Shown here piece after piece: positions 1 to 6,775 of a DNA stretch of 12,037 nucleotides. Location of the stretch: positions 1 through 12,037 of the forward strand of contig CADBPU010000048.1 in the NCBI GenBank assembly GCA_902796635.1, in the 5' to 3' direction. Origin of the DNA: an uncultured Eubacteriales bacterium. GTDB lineage: Bacteria; Bacillota; Clostridia; Christensenellales; UBA1242. The notes under the pieces were generated by a model, which saw only the letters and a list, made by a program, of their open reading frames with translations, did not search any database and had not been told where the DNA came from. A program made the translations under genes and the position numbers. Position 1 is the first letter of the stretch. Each line of letters opens with the position of its first letter.

Positions 1-237
1 AAAAAAGACCTGTTTTATCACGAAGTTGGACATTGTTTTGTGACTGTTTTGAAAGAAAATGAGCCAATACAAACAATGCAAGATTTTAATGGAAAAGAAG
101 GTGATTTTTCAACTTTCAAATGGGTTGAAATTGATAAGATTGATGATTATGAAATAAAGCCAAAAAGATTAATGCACATTATAAAGAATTACGATGCACC
201 TTATGAATATATGGATTTGGAGGAAAGAATAAAATGA
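1..237 (+). CDS. Probable NUDIX hydrolase, C-terminal part (5' truncated by window edge)
   Basis: The frame is open from base 1 to the TGA at 235-237, giving 78 residues of the end of a longer protein. The pattern matches the second half of NUDIX hydrolases: a strand beginning FYHEVGHCF, then an acidic stretch, then FKWVEIDKIDDYEIKPKRL. The last resembles the family's 'F-x-W-hydrophobic-x-hydrophobic-D-x-hydrophobic-x-x-x-x-hydrophobic-x-P' ending, where the protein tells the hydrolase loop from the C-terminal helix. The catalytic Nudix box (GX5EX7REUXEEXGU) would lie upstream of the window, so activity and substrate cannot be judged. A GTG at 40 is an internal codon, not the start. Its stop overlaps the next start (ATGA at 234-237), so it is translationally coupled to yhbY. 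The family call is inference from a partial sequence. Confidence 0.7.
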   Translation, partial: KKDLFYHEVGHCFVTVLKENEPIQTMQDFNGKEGDFSTFKWVEIDKIDDYEIKPKRLMHIIKNYDAPYEYMDLEERIK

Positions 238-524
238 TTTCAACAAAAGATAGAGCAAAATTGAGAGGACTTGCTCAAAAGATAGACCCCGTTGTGCAAA
301 TTGGCAAGGGTGGTATAACCCCAGCAGTGTTGCAAAGCATTGACTTGGTTTTGGAAAAGCGAGAACTTGTAAAAATTAGATTGTTGCCAAATTCTCTACT
401 CGATACTCAAACTGCAATGACAGAAATTTGTGGTGGACTTGGGGCAGACCCAGTGCAGCAAATTGGAAGTATAGTTGTTGTTTACAAAAGAAGTACAAAA
501 AAAGACGCAAAGCATGTTTTATGA
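234..524 (+). CDS. yhbY: YhbY family RNA-binding protein (CRM domain), ribosome assembly
   Basis: This 96-residue protein has the length and layout of bacterial YhbY, a single CRM (CRS1-YhbY) domain that binds pre-50S ribosomal particles. It begins with the helical segment STKDRAKLRGLAQKIDPVVQ, followed by the diagnostic GxxG loop (GKGG, residues 24-27) between helix and strand. Next come the ITPAVLQSIDLVLEKRELVKI stretch typical of the family and the C-terminal GADPVQQIGSIVVVYKR strand. A GGAGG site at 219-223 lies ten bases before the ATG at 234, which overlaps the preceding stop. It is probably cotranscribed with the NUDIX gene, and a terminator overlaps its last codons. It is a housekeeping gene, useful here because it places the neighbouring secretion-like genes in ordinary chromosome. 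The family assignment is strong. Confidence 0.93.
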   Translation: MISTKDRAKLRGLAQKIDPVVQIGKGGITPAVLQSIDLVLEKRELVKIRLLPNSLLDTQTAMTEICGGLGADPVQQIGSIVVVYKRSTKKDAKHVL

Positions 525-538
525 CTTTGCTTTTTTTT
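507..538 (+). terminator. Intrinsic terminator after yhbY
   Basis: GCAAAG (507-512) plus CAT (513-515) pair with ATG (521-523) and CTTTGC (525-530). The loop is GTTTT, with one bulged A, and eight T follow (531-538). The hairpin starts inside the last codons of yhbY and ends the NUDIX-yhbY unit. Confidence 0.85.
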
Positions 539-665
539 GTAATTTTGACCTAATAGCACTTTCTCGCATACCAAATATGTCATTCAGAGAAAAAATAAAA
601 TTTTTTCGTAGGAATCTCAACACGCATACCTACTTGCAAAATTTCAAAAAAAATAAAATAGGGTA
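525..665. other. Noncoding gap with two imperfect hairpins sharing CGCATACC
   Basis: No convincing gene lies here. CGCATACC occurs at 565-572 and again at 623-630. The first copy sits in a weak hairpin (TTCTC 561-565 with GAGAA 587-591, and CATA 567-570 with TATG 576-579). The second sits in a longer inverted repeat: AAATTTT (598-604) and GTAGG (608-612) face CCTAC (629-633) and AAAATTT (638-644), with AT/AT pairing further inside. It could be a remnant repeat, a small structured RNA or chance in AT-rich DNA. I see no good promoter feeding it. Confidence 0.3.
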
Positions 666-694
666 TTTACAAACCAAAAAATGTATGATATTAT
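666..694 (+). promoter_or_regulatory. Sigma-A-type promoter for the 725 lipoprotein gene
   Basis: The -35 is TTTACA (666-671), the spacer is 17 bases and the -10 is TATTAT (689-694). A TG at 686-687 forms an extended -10. Transcription would start near 701, followed by GAGGA at 716-720 just before the ATG at 725. Confidence 0.7.
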
Positions 695-724
695 TATACT
701 ATAAATTTAATTTGCGAGGATATT

Positions 725-1741
725 ATGAAAGCAAAAGGCGGTATAAAATTATTGTTTGCAATGCTAGCAGTTGTAGGTGGTGCATTTACACTTACTGCTT
801 GCAATAACTTTTTTGGAAAAGATAGTGGGCCATCAGTTGTTGAACCAACAGATCCAACAGATCCAACAGATCCAACAGATCCAACAGATCCAACAGATCC
901 AACAGACCCAACAGACCCAAATGAAGAAGACAAAATTGCAAGAATAAATGCACAAATCAAACTTGAATCATATTTGCAAGACAAACTAAACGACAGATTT
1001 GAAGAAAATGTTGTCAGCAATGTTGAAGCACACAATTTTACACTTAAAGATTCTGTTGAAACTGGCAAAACTTTGGAAACTTCTGGTTATGTTACATTGG
1101 CAGATGACGAAGAAGCAAAACCTGTCACACTTGGTTTGCCTGTAAGTTTGGAGCAATATACAAATTTGTATGATTTAGGTTTTAATGCAGAATGTGATGC
1201 AACAAAGCAATTGAGTGAAAACTACACTTTGGAACAACTCAATTTTGCAGATACAATCATTTCAAATGAAAATTTGACATATAACTATGCCACACTCAAT
1301 GGCAATGTTTGGGACCTTGATGCTGCAACACCGACAAAAATTGAAAAGAAACTTGAAGCATATTTTGAACAAAAGATACAAAATTGGTTTTTGGAAAATA
1401 CAAATGATAAATATTTTGAAAATGTAGACTTGAAATATTTTACTACTAAACATGATACTAATTATGGTGATGTTGTTAGAATACATGGAAATCTTAAAGC
1501 AATCATAAATAATAAAACATATCCTTTGATTATAACTTTAAGAACAAGCCAAACAAATTATACAACTGCAAAAAGCATAGCTGATAATTTAACTATTGAT
1601 GAAAATAAGGATATGGCAAAAAACTATGATTTAGACATTATGAATTTTGTAAATAGTGTTGTGGAAGATGAAAACACGACTATTAAATTATATAGTATTA
1701 ATGGGACTAGTTATAATGCCGATAATAATATGAATTTATAA
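725..1741 (+). CDS. Predicted lipoprotein with DPT repeat and duplicated domain, function unknown
   Basis: The 338-residue protein starts with a lipoprotein signal: a basic start (MKAKGGIK), a hydrophobic core and lipobox LTAC, so Cys26 would be lipidated and the rest anchored outside the membrane. Seven DPT units and a DPN (residues about 43-66) form a stalk-like linker. The remainder is two diverged copies of one domain, about 79-205 and 209-332. Each opens with a K-L-E-x-Y-x-x-x-K-hydrophobic helix. Each closes with an N-Y-x-L/D-x-x-x-hydrophobic-N-F stretch (NYTLEQLNFADTIISNEN in copy 1, NYDLDIMNFVNSVVEDEN in copy 2), followed by an N-G turn. I do not recognise the domain. The gene has its own promoter and terminator. 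Its place upstream of VirB6/VirB4-like genes allows, but does not show, a link to secretion. It may be a binding or surface protein. Confidence 0.88.
   Translation: MKAKGGIKLLFAMLAVVGGAFTLTACNNFFGKDSGPSVVEPTDPTDPTDPTDPTDPTDPTDPTDPNEEDKIARINAQIKLESYLQDKLNDRFEENVVSNVEAHNFTLKDSVETGKTLETSGYVTLADDEEAKPVTLGLPVSLEQYTNLYDLGFNAECDATKQLSENYTLEQLNFADTIISNENLTYNYATLNGNVWDLDAATPTKIEKKLEAYFEQKIQNWFLENTNDKYFENVDLKYFTTKHDTNYGDVVRIHGNLKAIINNKTYPLIITLRTSQTNYTTAKSIADNLTIDENKDMAKNYDLDIMNFVNSVVEDENTTIKLYSINGTSYNADNNMNL
842..922 (+). repeat. 9-bp tandem repeat encoding (Asp-Pro-Thr)n
   Basis: Six identical GATCCAACA units (851-904) are followed by GACCCAACA and GACCCAAAT, and preceded by a degenerate GAACCAACA unit. 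Copy-number change by slippage would stay in frame, so it would alter the length of the linker between lipid anchor and domains rather than switch the gene off. Confidence 0.95.
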
Positions 1742-1763
1742 AAATGGGTTATGCCCATTTTTT
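1741..1763 (+). terminator. Intrinsic terminator after the first lipoprotein gene
   Basis: AAAATGGG (1741-1748) pairs with CCCATTTT (1754-1761) across a TTATG loop, and the T run continues to 1763. It begins at the last base of the stop codon. Confidence 0.75.
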
Positions 1764-1794
1764 ATTATGTTATAATAAATTATTAACAAAATAT

Positions 1795-1822
1795 TTGATT
1801 TTTTTCTTAATTGTGATATACT
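1795..1822 (+). promoter_or_regulatory. Sigma-A-type promoter for the 1847 lipoprotein gene
   Basis: The -35 is TTGATT (1795-1800), the spacer 16 bases and the -10 TATACT (1817-1822), extended by TG at 1814-1815. A second TATAAT at 1771-1776 upstream also has a TG but no acceptable -35. The ribosome binding site is AAAGGA at 1836-1841. Confidence 0.65.
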
Positions 1823-1846
1823 AAAATATATAAATAAAGGAATTAT

Positions 1847-3880
1847 ATGAAAAAGATAGGAAAGTTCAAAAAATTTTTAATGATTTTGCTATCTTTGGTG
1901 ATGTTATCATCGCCAGTTTTTGTATCTGGTTGTTTTGGTGATTATAATTCTAGTTATAACAATCAGGATAACACTGATTTCCCTATAAGTGGTGGTGGCA
2001 GTGGAGATACAATACCAGAAGAGCAGGAAGAGCAAAGCAAATATCCAAAAGAAAATGAACTTTCAGAAGATGATTATCCAAACTATTTCAAAAATTATCG
2101 TGTTACATATAAACCAAGTTCTGTAAACAGAAAAGATTATGATGATTCTATAAAAGAGCAAAACAGTCAAGTCGCAGAACAAATTAAAACTAGATTAATT
2201 CTTGCTAATGCCTATAATAATGGATTATTTAGTCAAACCTTATCATTTATTATGGTAGGTGATAAATATGTTTCATATAAAAAAACAGAAACTGATAATA
2301 CAGTAACTGTAAGTATTGATGATGATTATATTTCTTATTTTGTTCAAACAATGGAAGAATTATCATTCGATAATGATAAATTTATGCTAGCAGAAGCATT
2401 GATTTTATCTGGTCATTATTTGACAAGTGAAGATGCTACTCAAAACACTTTTGCAAGTTTTTATGATCCTTACAAAGATTCAACAAATACTGAACAAATA
2501 TCAAATACGACAGATACTTATATTTCTCAAATCAATCATCTAGGTTATACTGATGTTGAAATTGAACAACTCACAGAATATATTTTGAGATATATTGTGG
2601 GTGAAGAAAATATTAATGCAGATAATGAACTTTTCTATAATGCGTATTATGATGTCAATCGAGATGAAATTGTTAAGATTACAGATTCAAAATACAATAG
2701 ATTTTTAACTGACCAAACATATTTTACCGATTTGGTTGATAAAAATGGAAATCCAGTTGAATGTAATGATAAACTTGAAGGTTTAATGTATTATGCCGGT
2801 GAATATTTGAAAAAAAGTAGCCAAAGCAAAAACTTTAATCATCAAGAATTGCAAGGTTCAATTTCTAGTAATTTTGTGGATGCTTCAATAGGATATGAAG
2901 AAGGGGCAGAAATTGGTTCTGCCATTTATGAAAAACTTATAAAAACAGATTATAGAACATCTTTCAACGCCAACGTTTGGGGTTATGACCAAAATGGAGA
3001 TGGCGTGGCTGATGATGTTGTAAAGTATAAAGTTGGCAGCCAAGAATATGCACTTTTCAGTGTTAGATTGCCGGGCTTTAAGAATTATTACAACAGAGTT
3101 TACTTTACTGTTAGAGATTTGCTTTGTGCAAAAGTTACAGATGCAAACAGAGAAGAACTTGATGCACAATGGCAACTCGACCATCCATTTTCAACGGGTG
3201 GTTATCCATACGCAGAAGTTTTCCCTTCTGTACCTTTTTCATATTTTGATGATTTTAATAGTAGTGCAATGTTGATTGACGAAGAAACAGGGGATATAAC
3301 TATGAAGGGCTCTGCATATCAATCATATCAAAGTTTTATGGTTATGCCAGAACAAGACGTTTACTTGGCATCAGCAGGTATAATTTTGATGGGTCCACTT
3401 GACTACGACACAGAAGAAATTGAAATGAACTTGACTGTTTACATAAGATATTATGATGCTGAAACAAAATCTTTTGCATTGTGGAATCAAAATGGCGAAA
3501 CATCAGAGTTTTACAAAGTTGGAGATTACACTTTGCCAGTAAACAACCCAGATGACCCATATATTTTGATTGATGAAGATGAATGCACCCTAGATGATAT
3601 TTTGTCTTCTGCAATGATAAATGGAACAGAAAAGGGCGACTGTTTCTTACCTTCATTTCCACAAAATGAAGAAGTTTTAACGGGTAGCGATGCAACACTT
3701 ATAACAAAAAATAATTATGGTTATTGGTTTAATTATGTGTCTACGCCAGAAGGCAAACAAGTTGTTTGTTTTGACGGAAAGTCGGCAAATTCTCAAAGCT
3801 ATTTGGAATATATTTTCTATACCGAAAGTGATTTACCATTTATGTTTAGTTTCTTTCCAGCAATAGCATACAGCGCATAA
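1847..3880 (+). CDS. Large predicted lipoprotein, function unknown
   Basis: A 677-residue exported protein. The signal has a basic start (MKKIGKFKKF), a hydrophobic core and lipobox VSGC with Cys29 as the lipidation site. It is followed by a low-complexity Ser/Asn/Gly/acid linker to about residue 70. The mature part is acidic and rich in Tyr, Asp and Asn, has no further membrane segment, and looks like one or more folded extracellular domains. Residues 381-390 read DQNGDGVADD, resembling the Ca2+-binding loops of dockerin or thrombospondin type-3 repeats, but only one copy is obvious. I recognise no enzyme motif. AAAGGA lies five bases before the ATG. It has its own promoter, and no strong terminator separates it from the VirB6-like gene 101 bases downstream, so some read-through is possible. 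A structural partner of the secretion-like genes is a hypothesis only. Confidence 0.87.
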   Translation: MKKIGKFKKFLMILLSLVMLSSPVFVSGCFGDYNSSYNNQDNTDFPISGGGSGDTIPEEQEEQSKYPKENELSEDDYPNYFKNYRVTYKPSSVNRKDYDDSIKEQNSQVAEQIKTRLILANAYNNGLFSQTLSFIMVGDKYVSYKKTETDNTVTVSIDDDYISYFVQTMEELSFDNDKFMLAEALILSGHYLTSEDATQNTFASFYDPYKDSTNTEQISNTTDTYISQINHLGYTDVEIEQLTEYILRYIVGEENINADNELFYNAYYDVNRDEIVKITDSKYNRFLTDQTYFTDLVDKNGNPVECNDKLEGLMYYAGEYLKKSSQSKNFNHQELQGSISSNFVDASIGYEEGAEIGSAIYEKLIKTDYRTSFNANVWGYDQNGDGVADDVVKYKVGSQEYALFSVRLPGFKNYYNRVYFTVRDLLCAKVTDANREELDAQWQLDHPFSTGGYPYAEVFPSVPFSYFDDFNSSAMLIDEETGDITMKGSAYQSYQSFMVMPEQDVYLASAGIILMGPLDYDTEEIEMNLTVYIRYYDAETKSFALWNQNGETSEFYKVGDYTLPVNNPDDPYILIDEDECTLDDILSSAMINGTEKGDCFLPSFPQNEEVLTGSDATLITKNNYGYWFNYVSTPEGKQVVCFDGKSANSQSYLEYIFYTESDLPFMFSFFPAIAYSA

Positions 3881-3931
3881 AATATATTGTATTATTATTT
3901 AATAATAATTCTACAAATTTTTCAAAAACTA

Positions 3932-3960
3932 TTTACAATGCAAATTTATTTTGTTATACT
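3932..3960 (+). promoter_or_regulatory. Sigma-A-type promoter for the VirB6-like gene
   Basis: The -35 is TTTACA (3932-3937), the spacer 17 bases and the -10 TATACT (3955-3960), extended by TG at 3952-3953. It leaves a short leader with AAGGAGG at 3971-3977, four bases before the ATG at 3982. The -35 and spacer match those of the 725 gene. Confidence 0.72.
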
Positions 3961-3981
3961 TAAGTATAAAAAGGAGGCAAC

Positions 3982-6552
3982 ATGTTTAATATAGGTTTCA
4001 GTTCTCTTTTAGGAATTTTTGATTGGCTTGTAAATTGGATTAATGATTGGATTATCAATTACGTAGTCAAAAATTTATTTTATTATCTCGATATTTGGCT
4101 TGGAAGTTTAACTTACAGGGCAATTATTGTTGGTGTGGGTAAAGTTGGTGATATTTGCATGTTGCTGTTTAGAAAATTTGCGGGTATCTCTGATGTTGGA
4201 GTTAATATAGAAGGTCAATCCACAAGTGGTGATATTGTTATGACACTTCTTCAAAGCAGAACAGTCACAAACTTATTTTGGAGTATGATTCTTGTTGCAG
4301 TTATTATACTTTTGATTGCAACATTTGCAGGAGTAATAAAAACAGAATTTGCAAAAGATGGAAACAACAATAAAAGAAAAGTTATCAAAAATGCTTTCAG
4401 GGGCTTGGCTAATTTTGTAGTTGTTCCTGTTATATGTTTGTTTGGTGTTTTTGTAGGAAATATTATTCTTCAAGCAATTGATGGTGCAACAAAAACAAAT
4501 GAGACAACATCTATTGCTGGTCAATGTCTTGTTATTGGTGGATATAATGTTAACAGAGCAAGAAAGTCTCAAAAATCAGGCACTTGGGGTAAATACATAG
4601 TAAAATCAGGAAATGAAAAAGAATTTTACTGGGGACAAGATAGGTCATTTGGTTCTTATCTAGTTGGTCAAAATGACAGCAACTACACTAACAATGTTTC
4701 AAAGGGCTGGGGTAATTTTGGCATATTCTATGATGATGACAAAAGTGCAGTAAATGCCAGAACAGCTGCTGAAAAGATTGATGCTGCTTTTGCATCAAAT
4801 TTGATATTAACCGTTCCTGATGTTAGTGTAAGTCAAAGAACAGTAAATATTGTTCATGTTATGGGCTGGTATATTGGTCCAATAACAATGGCAATGATAA
4901 AAGTTGGTGGTGTTATGGATCCAGCCAGCACAATGGTTATGGGTGGAGAAGTTATTGGTGGCGCTGCTGACAACAACTCTTGGGCTGATCTTGCGTCAGC
5001 TTTGGCAGGTAATGGAACCTTTCAACCAGGTTGGCAAATTTCATTTTCACCATACAACATAGGTCTAGTCGCATATTACTACGATTTAACCTTCTCAGGT
5101 TTTGATTATTTGACATCAGCAATAGCATTATTATATTTCTGTTTTGTAATGCTTGTTACTGCTGTTGGACTTATCAAAAGATTATTTACATTATCAATAT
5201 TATTTATCATATCTCCTGGTGTTTGTGCGTTATATCCTTTGGATGAAGGCAAGGCACTAGAAAAGTGGAGAAGTGCATTTATAAAAGATACACTTGCTGC
5301 ATATTCAACAGTTGTGTGTGCAAATATATTCTTCTCAATATTACCAATGTTCCTATCAATGAATGTCTTTACAACACCTTCGGAATTAGGTGGACTTGCA
5401 ATGATACCTGGTGGTTTACAAATAGCAAATAGGTTTGCAAGATTGTTGATAATTATTGGTGCATTGTTATTTTTCAAAAATGCAACAAAACAGGTTGCAG
5501 AAATTATAGGTGGTGCAGATGCATTTGCAGAAGGAGCCGCACCTGCCAAAAAACTTGGTCAAGTTGCCGCAATGGCTGCCGGAACAATAGCAACTGCCGG
5601 TGCTGCTGCTGGTGCTCTTGCCAAAGGTATGAGCAAAGGTATTGGAAAAGCTATATCTAACAGAAAAGATATGAAATTTAAGCATAATAAAATGAACAAA
5701 GATGCAGATGTTAAAGCAAAAGATGATGCACAAAAAGGTTTGGCAACAGGTGTCGAAGATTCTGGTCAAGCACAAAATGATAACTCTGTTAATGATGAAG
5801 CAAATAGCATGAATCGAAATAATGATCAAGTTGCAGAAAATCCAAATCAAACTGCTGGTGGCAATGAAGGCAAAGCAAGTGGTGGCTCTGATCAAAGTGC
5901 TGTTGATAACAGTGTGAATGGTGGAAGTGAAACTGATTGGCATGCTGAGAGATTAGCTTATGAAGCTAAAGAAAAAGAAAATAAAAAACTAAATAGATAT
6001 GCAAAGAGACATGGCTTAAGTGAAAATGATGCTAAAATAGAATTGCAAAAGAAAGCAGAAGCAGCCAAAAAGGACAAAGAAAGTAAAGCAAAGGATAAAG
6101 AAAATAATCAAATTATTAGATATGCAAAGAGGCATGGCTTAAGTGAAAAAGATGCTAAAATAGAATTGGATGAAAAGAGAGCTCTTAGAGATGACATAAG
6201 ACGTGCAAATAAAGGCGTAATCAAAAACTCTCTTGCAGAGAATAAGGCAGGAATTAGAGTTAAAAAGACATTTGGTGGATTGTTTGAAGGAATTAATTCA
6301 ATTGCTACAGGAAAAGGTATGACATTTAGAGATGCTTTCGGAATCACCAAAAAAGGTTCAGCAAAACAACAAAAGAGCGATGAAAAAGCAAAACAAGCAG
6401 CTCAACAAGCAGCTCAAGAGAAAAAAGAAAATGCAAGAACCGAAAAATTAGCTCAGGAAATTAAAAGCTTAAAATCTGATTTTAGTAGAAATAATAATGA
6501 AATATCACAAGAGCTAAAAAATATTTCTAGCAAACTTGATAAGAAAAAATAA
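3982..6552 (+). CDS. VirB6/TrbL-like type IV secretion channel protein with long C-terminal tail
   Basis: An 856-residue polytopic membrane protein with the layout of VirB6/TrbL-type channel subunits of Gram-positive conjugation systems. There is an amphipathic aromatic N-terminus, membrane helices at about 98-119 and 142-163, and a loop of some 200 residues (about 165-370). A second membrane cluster follows at about 377-398, 401-417, 438-458 and 486-500, and an Ala/Gly-rich hydrophobic stretch at about 526-548. Such proteins form the inner-membrane part of the translocation channel and contact the VirB4 ATPase, which is the next gene here. The last ~300 residues are hydrophilic, with Asn/Ser/Gly-rich then Lys/Glu/Ala-rich helical sequence, and contain two copies of RYAKRHGLSE(N/K)DAKIEL at 672-688 and 713-729. 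The family call rests on topology and neighbour, not on a catalytic motif, so it is likely but not certain. Confidence 0.75.
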   Translation: MFNIGFSSLLGIFDWLVNWINDWIINYVVKNLFYYLDIWLGSLTYRAIIVGVGKVGDICMLLFRKFAGISDVGVNIEGQSTSGDIVMTLLQSRTVTNLFWSMILVAVIILLIATFAGVIKTEFAKDGNNNKRKVIKNAFRGLANFVVVPVICLFGVFVGNIILQAIDGATKTNETTSIAGQCLVIGGYNVNRARKSQKSGTWGKYIVKSGNEKEFYWGQDRSFGSYLVGQNDSNYTNNVSKGWGNFGIFYDDDKSAVNARTAAEKIDAAFASNLILTVPDVSVSQRTVNIVHVMGWYIGPITMAMIKVGGVMDPASTMVMGGEVIGGAADNNSWADLASALAGNGTFQPGWQISFSPYNIGLVAYYYDLTFSGFDYLTSAIALLYFCFVMLVTAVGLIKRLFTLSILFIISPGVCALYPLDEGKALEKWRSAFIKDTLAAYSTVVCANIFFSILPMFLSMNVFTTPSELGGLAMIPGGLQIANRFARLLIIIGALLFFKNATKQVAEIIGGADAFAEGAAPAKKLGQVAAMAAGTIATAGAAAGALAKGMSKGIGKAISNRKDMKFKHNKMNKDADVKAKDDAQKGLATGVEDSGQAQNDNSVNDEANSMNRNNDQVAENPNQTAGGNEGKASGGSDQSAVDNSVNGGSETDWHAERLAYEAKEKENKKLNRYAKRHGLSENDAKIELQKKAEAAKKDKESKAKDKENNQIIRYAKRHGLSEKDAKIELDEKRALRDDIRRANKGVIKNSLAENKAGIRVKKTFGGLFEGINSIATGKGMTFRDAFGITKKGSAKQQKSDEKAKQAAQQAAQEKKENARTEKLAQEIKSLKSDFSRNNNEISQELKNISSKLDKKK
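5971..6171 (+). repeat. Recent direct duplication inside the VirB6-like tail
   Basis: The 51 bases at 5995-6045 and 6118-6168 differ at only two positions, one silent (AGA/AGG) and one Asn-to-Lys. The spacing is 123 bases (41 codons). Similarity extends weakly upstream (KEKENKK versus KDKENNQ). The high identity against degenerate flanks points to recent duplication or selection on the motif. Confidence 0.9.
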
Positions 6553-6572
6553 TAATTCTTGAATTGCTTAAT

Positions 6573-6605
6573 AAAAAGGATGAGTAAAATTACTCATTCT
6601 TTTTT
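6573..6605 (+). terminator. Intrinsic terminator after the VirB6-like gene
   Basis: AAAAAGGATGAGTA (6573-6586) pairs with TACTCATTCTTTTT (6591-6604) across an AAAT loop, with one G-T pair. The 3' arm doubles as the U-tract. It separates the VirB6-like and VirB4-like genes into different transcripts. Confidence 0.85.
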
Positions 6606-6638
6606 GTAAATTTTATATTTATCTATTTCAATTTTATT

Positions 6639-6666
6639 TTGCATTTTTTTATTATTATTGTATAAT
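6639..6666 (+). promoter_or_regulatory. Promoter for the VirB4-like gene
   Basis: The -35 is TTGCAT (6639-6644), the spacer 16 bases and the -10 a consensus TATAAT (6661-6666) preceded by TATTATTAT and TG. The leader would be about 100 bases and AT-rich, with an 8-bp inverted repeat AGTAAATT (6678-6685) / AATTTACT (6716-6723). The design closely resembles the promoter at 9600. Confidence 0.6.
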
Positions 6667-6775
6667 ATCAATATATGAGTAAATTTATATAAATTATATA
6701 TTAAATTTTTATTAGAATTTACTAGATTATATGAGATTAACAATATTAAATTATTATAATAATTAGGAGTTTGTT

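Noticed and set aside
525..620. Short reverse-strand reading frame ending just after yhbY, reading FGMRESAIRSK
   Set aside because: It has a stop close upstream, no ribosome binding site and at most about 30 codons; a gene relic cannot be excluded.
475..807. Open frame of 110 codons on the + strand across the end of yhbY, the intergenic gap and the first lipoprotein start
   Set aside because: It overlaps two well-supported genes in another frame, runs through a terminator and a promoter, has no ribosome binding site and has low-complexity composition.
694..1068. Reverse-strand frame encoding a Val-Gly-Ser repeat
   Set aside because: It is the antisense image of the DPT repeat inside the first lipoprotein gene and has no start signals.
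1771..1776. TATAAT with an upstream TG after the first lipoprotein terminator, part of a 16-base match to the promoter at 9615-9630
   Set aside because: No usable -35 lies at the right distance, and the match is all A/T around one TG; the promoter at 1795-1822 is better.
3891..3909. Palindrome ATTATTATT-T-AATAATAAT after the 677-residue lipoprotein gene
   Set aside because: It is made of A-T pairs only, has a one-base loop and no U-tract, so it is a poor terminator.
5106..5943. Two overlapping reverse-strand frames within the VirB6-like gene, one Cys-rich
   Set aside because: They are shadows of a strong coding frame. The odd Cys/Ile/Asn composition is what antisense of Ala/Gly/Lys codons gives.
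6755..6760. TATAAT close to the VirB4-like start
   Set aside because: Transcription from it would begin at or within the AGGAG ribosome binding site, and no good -35 is present.
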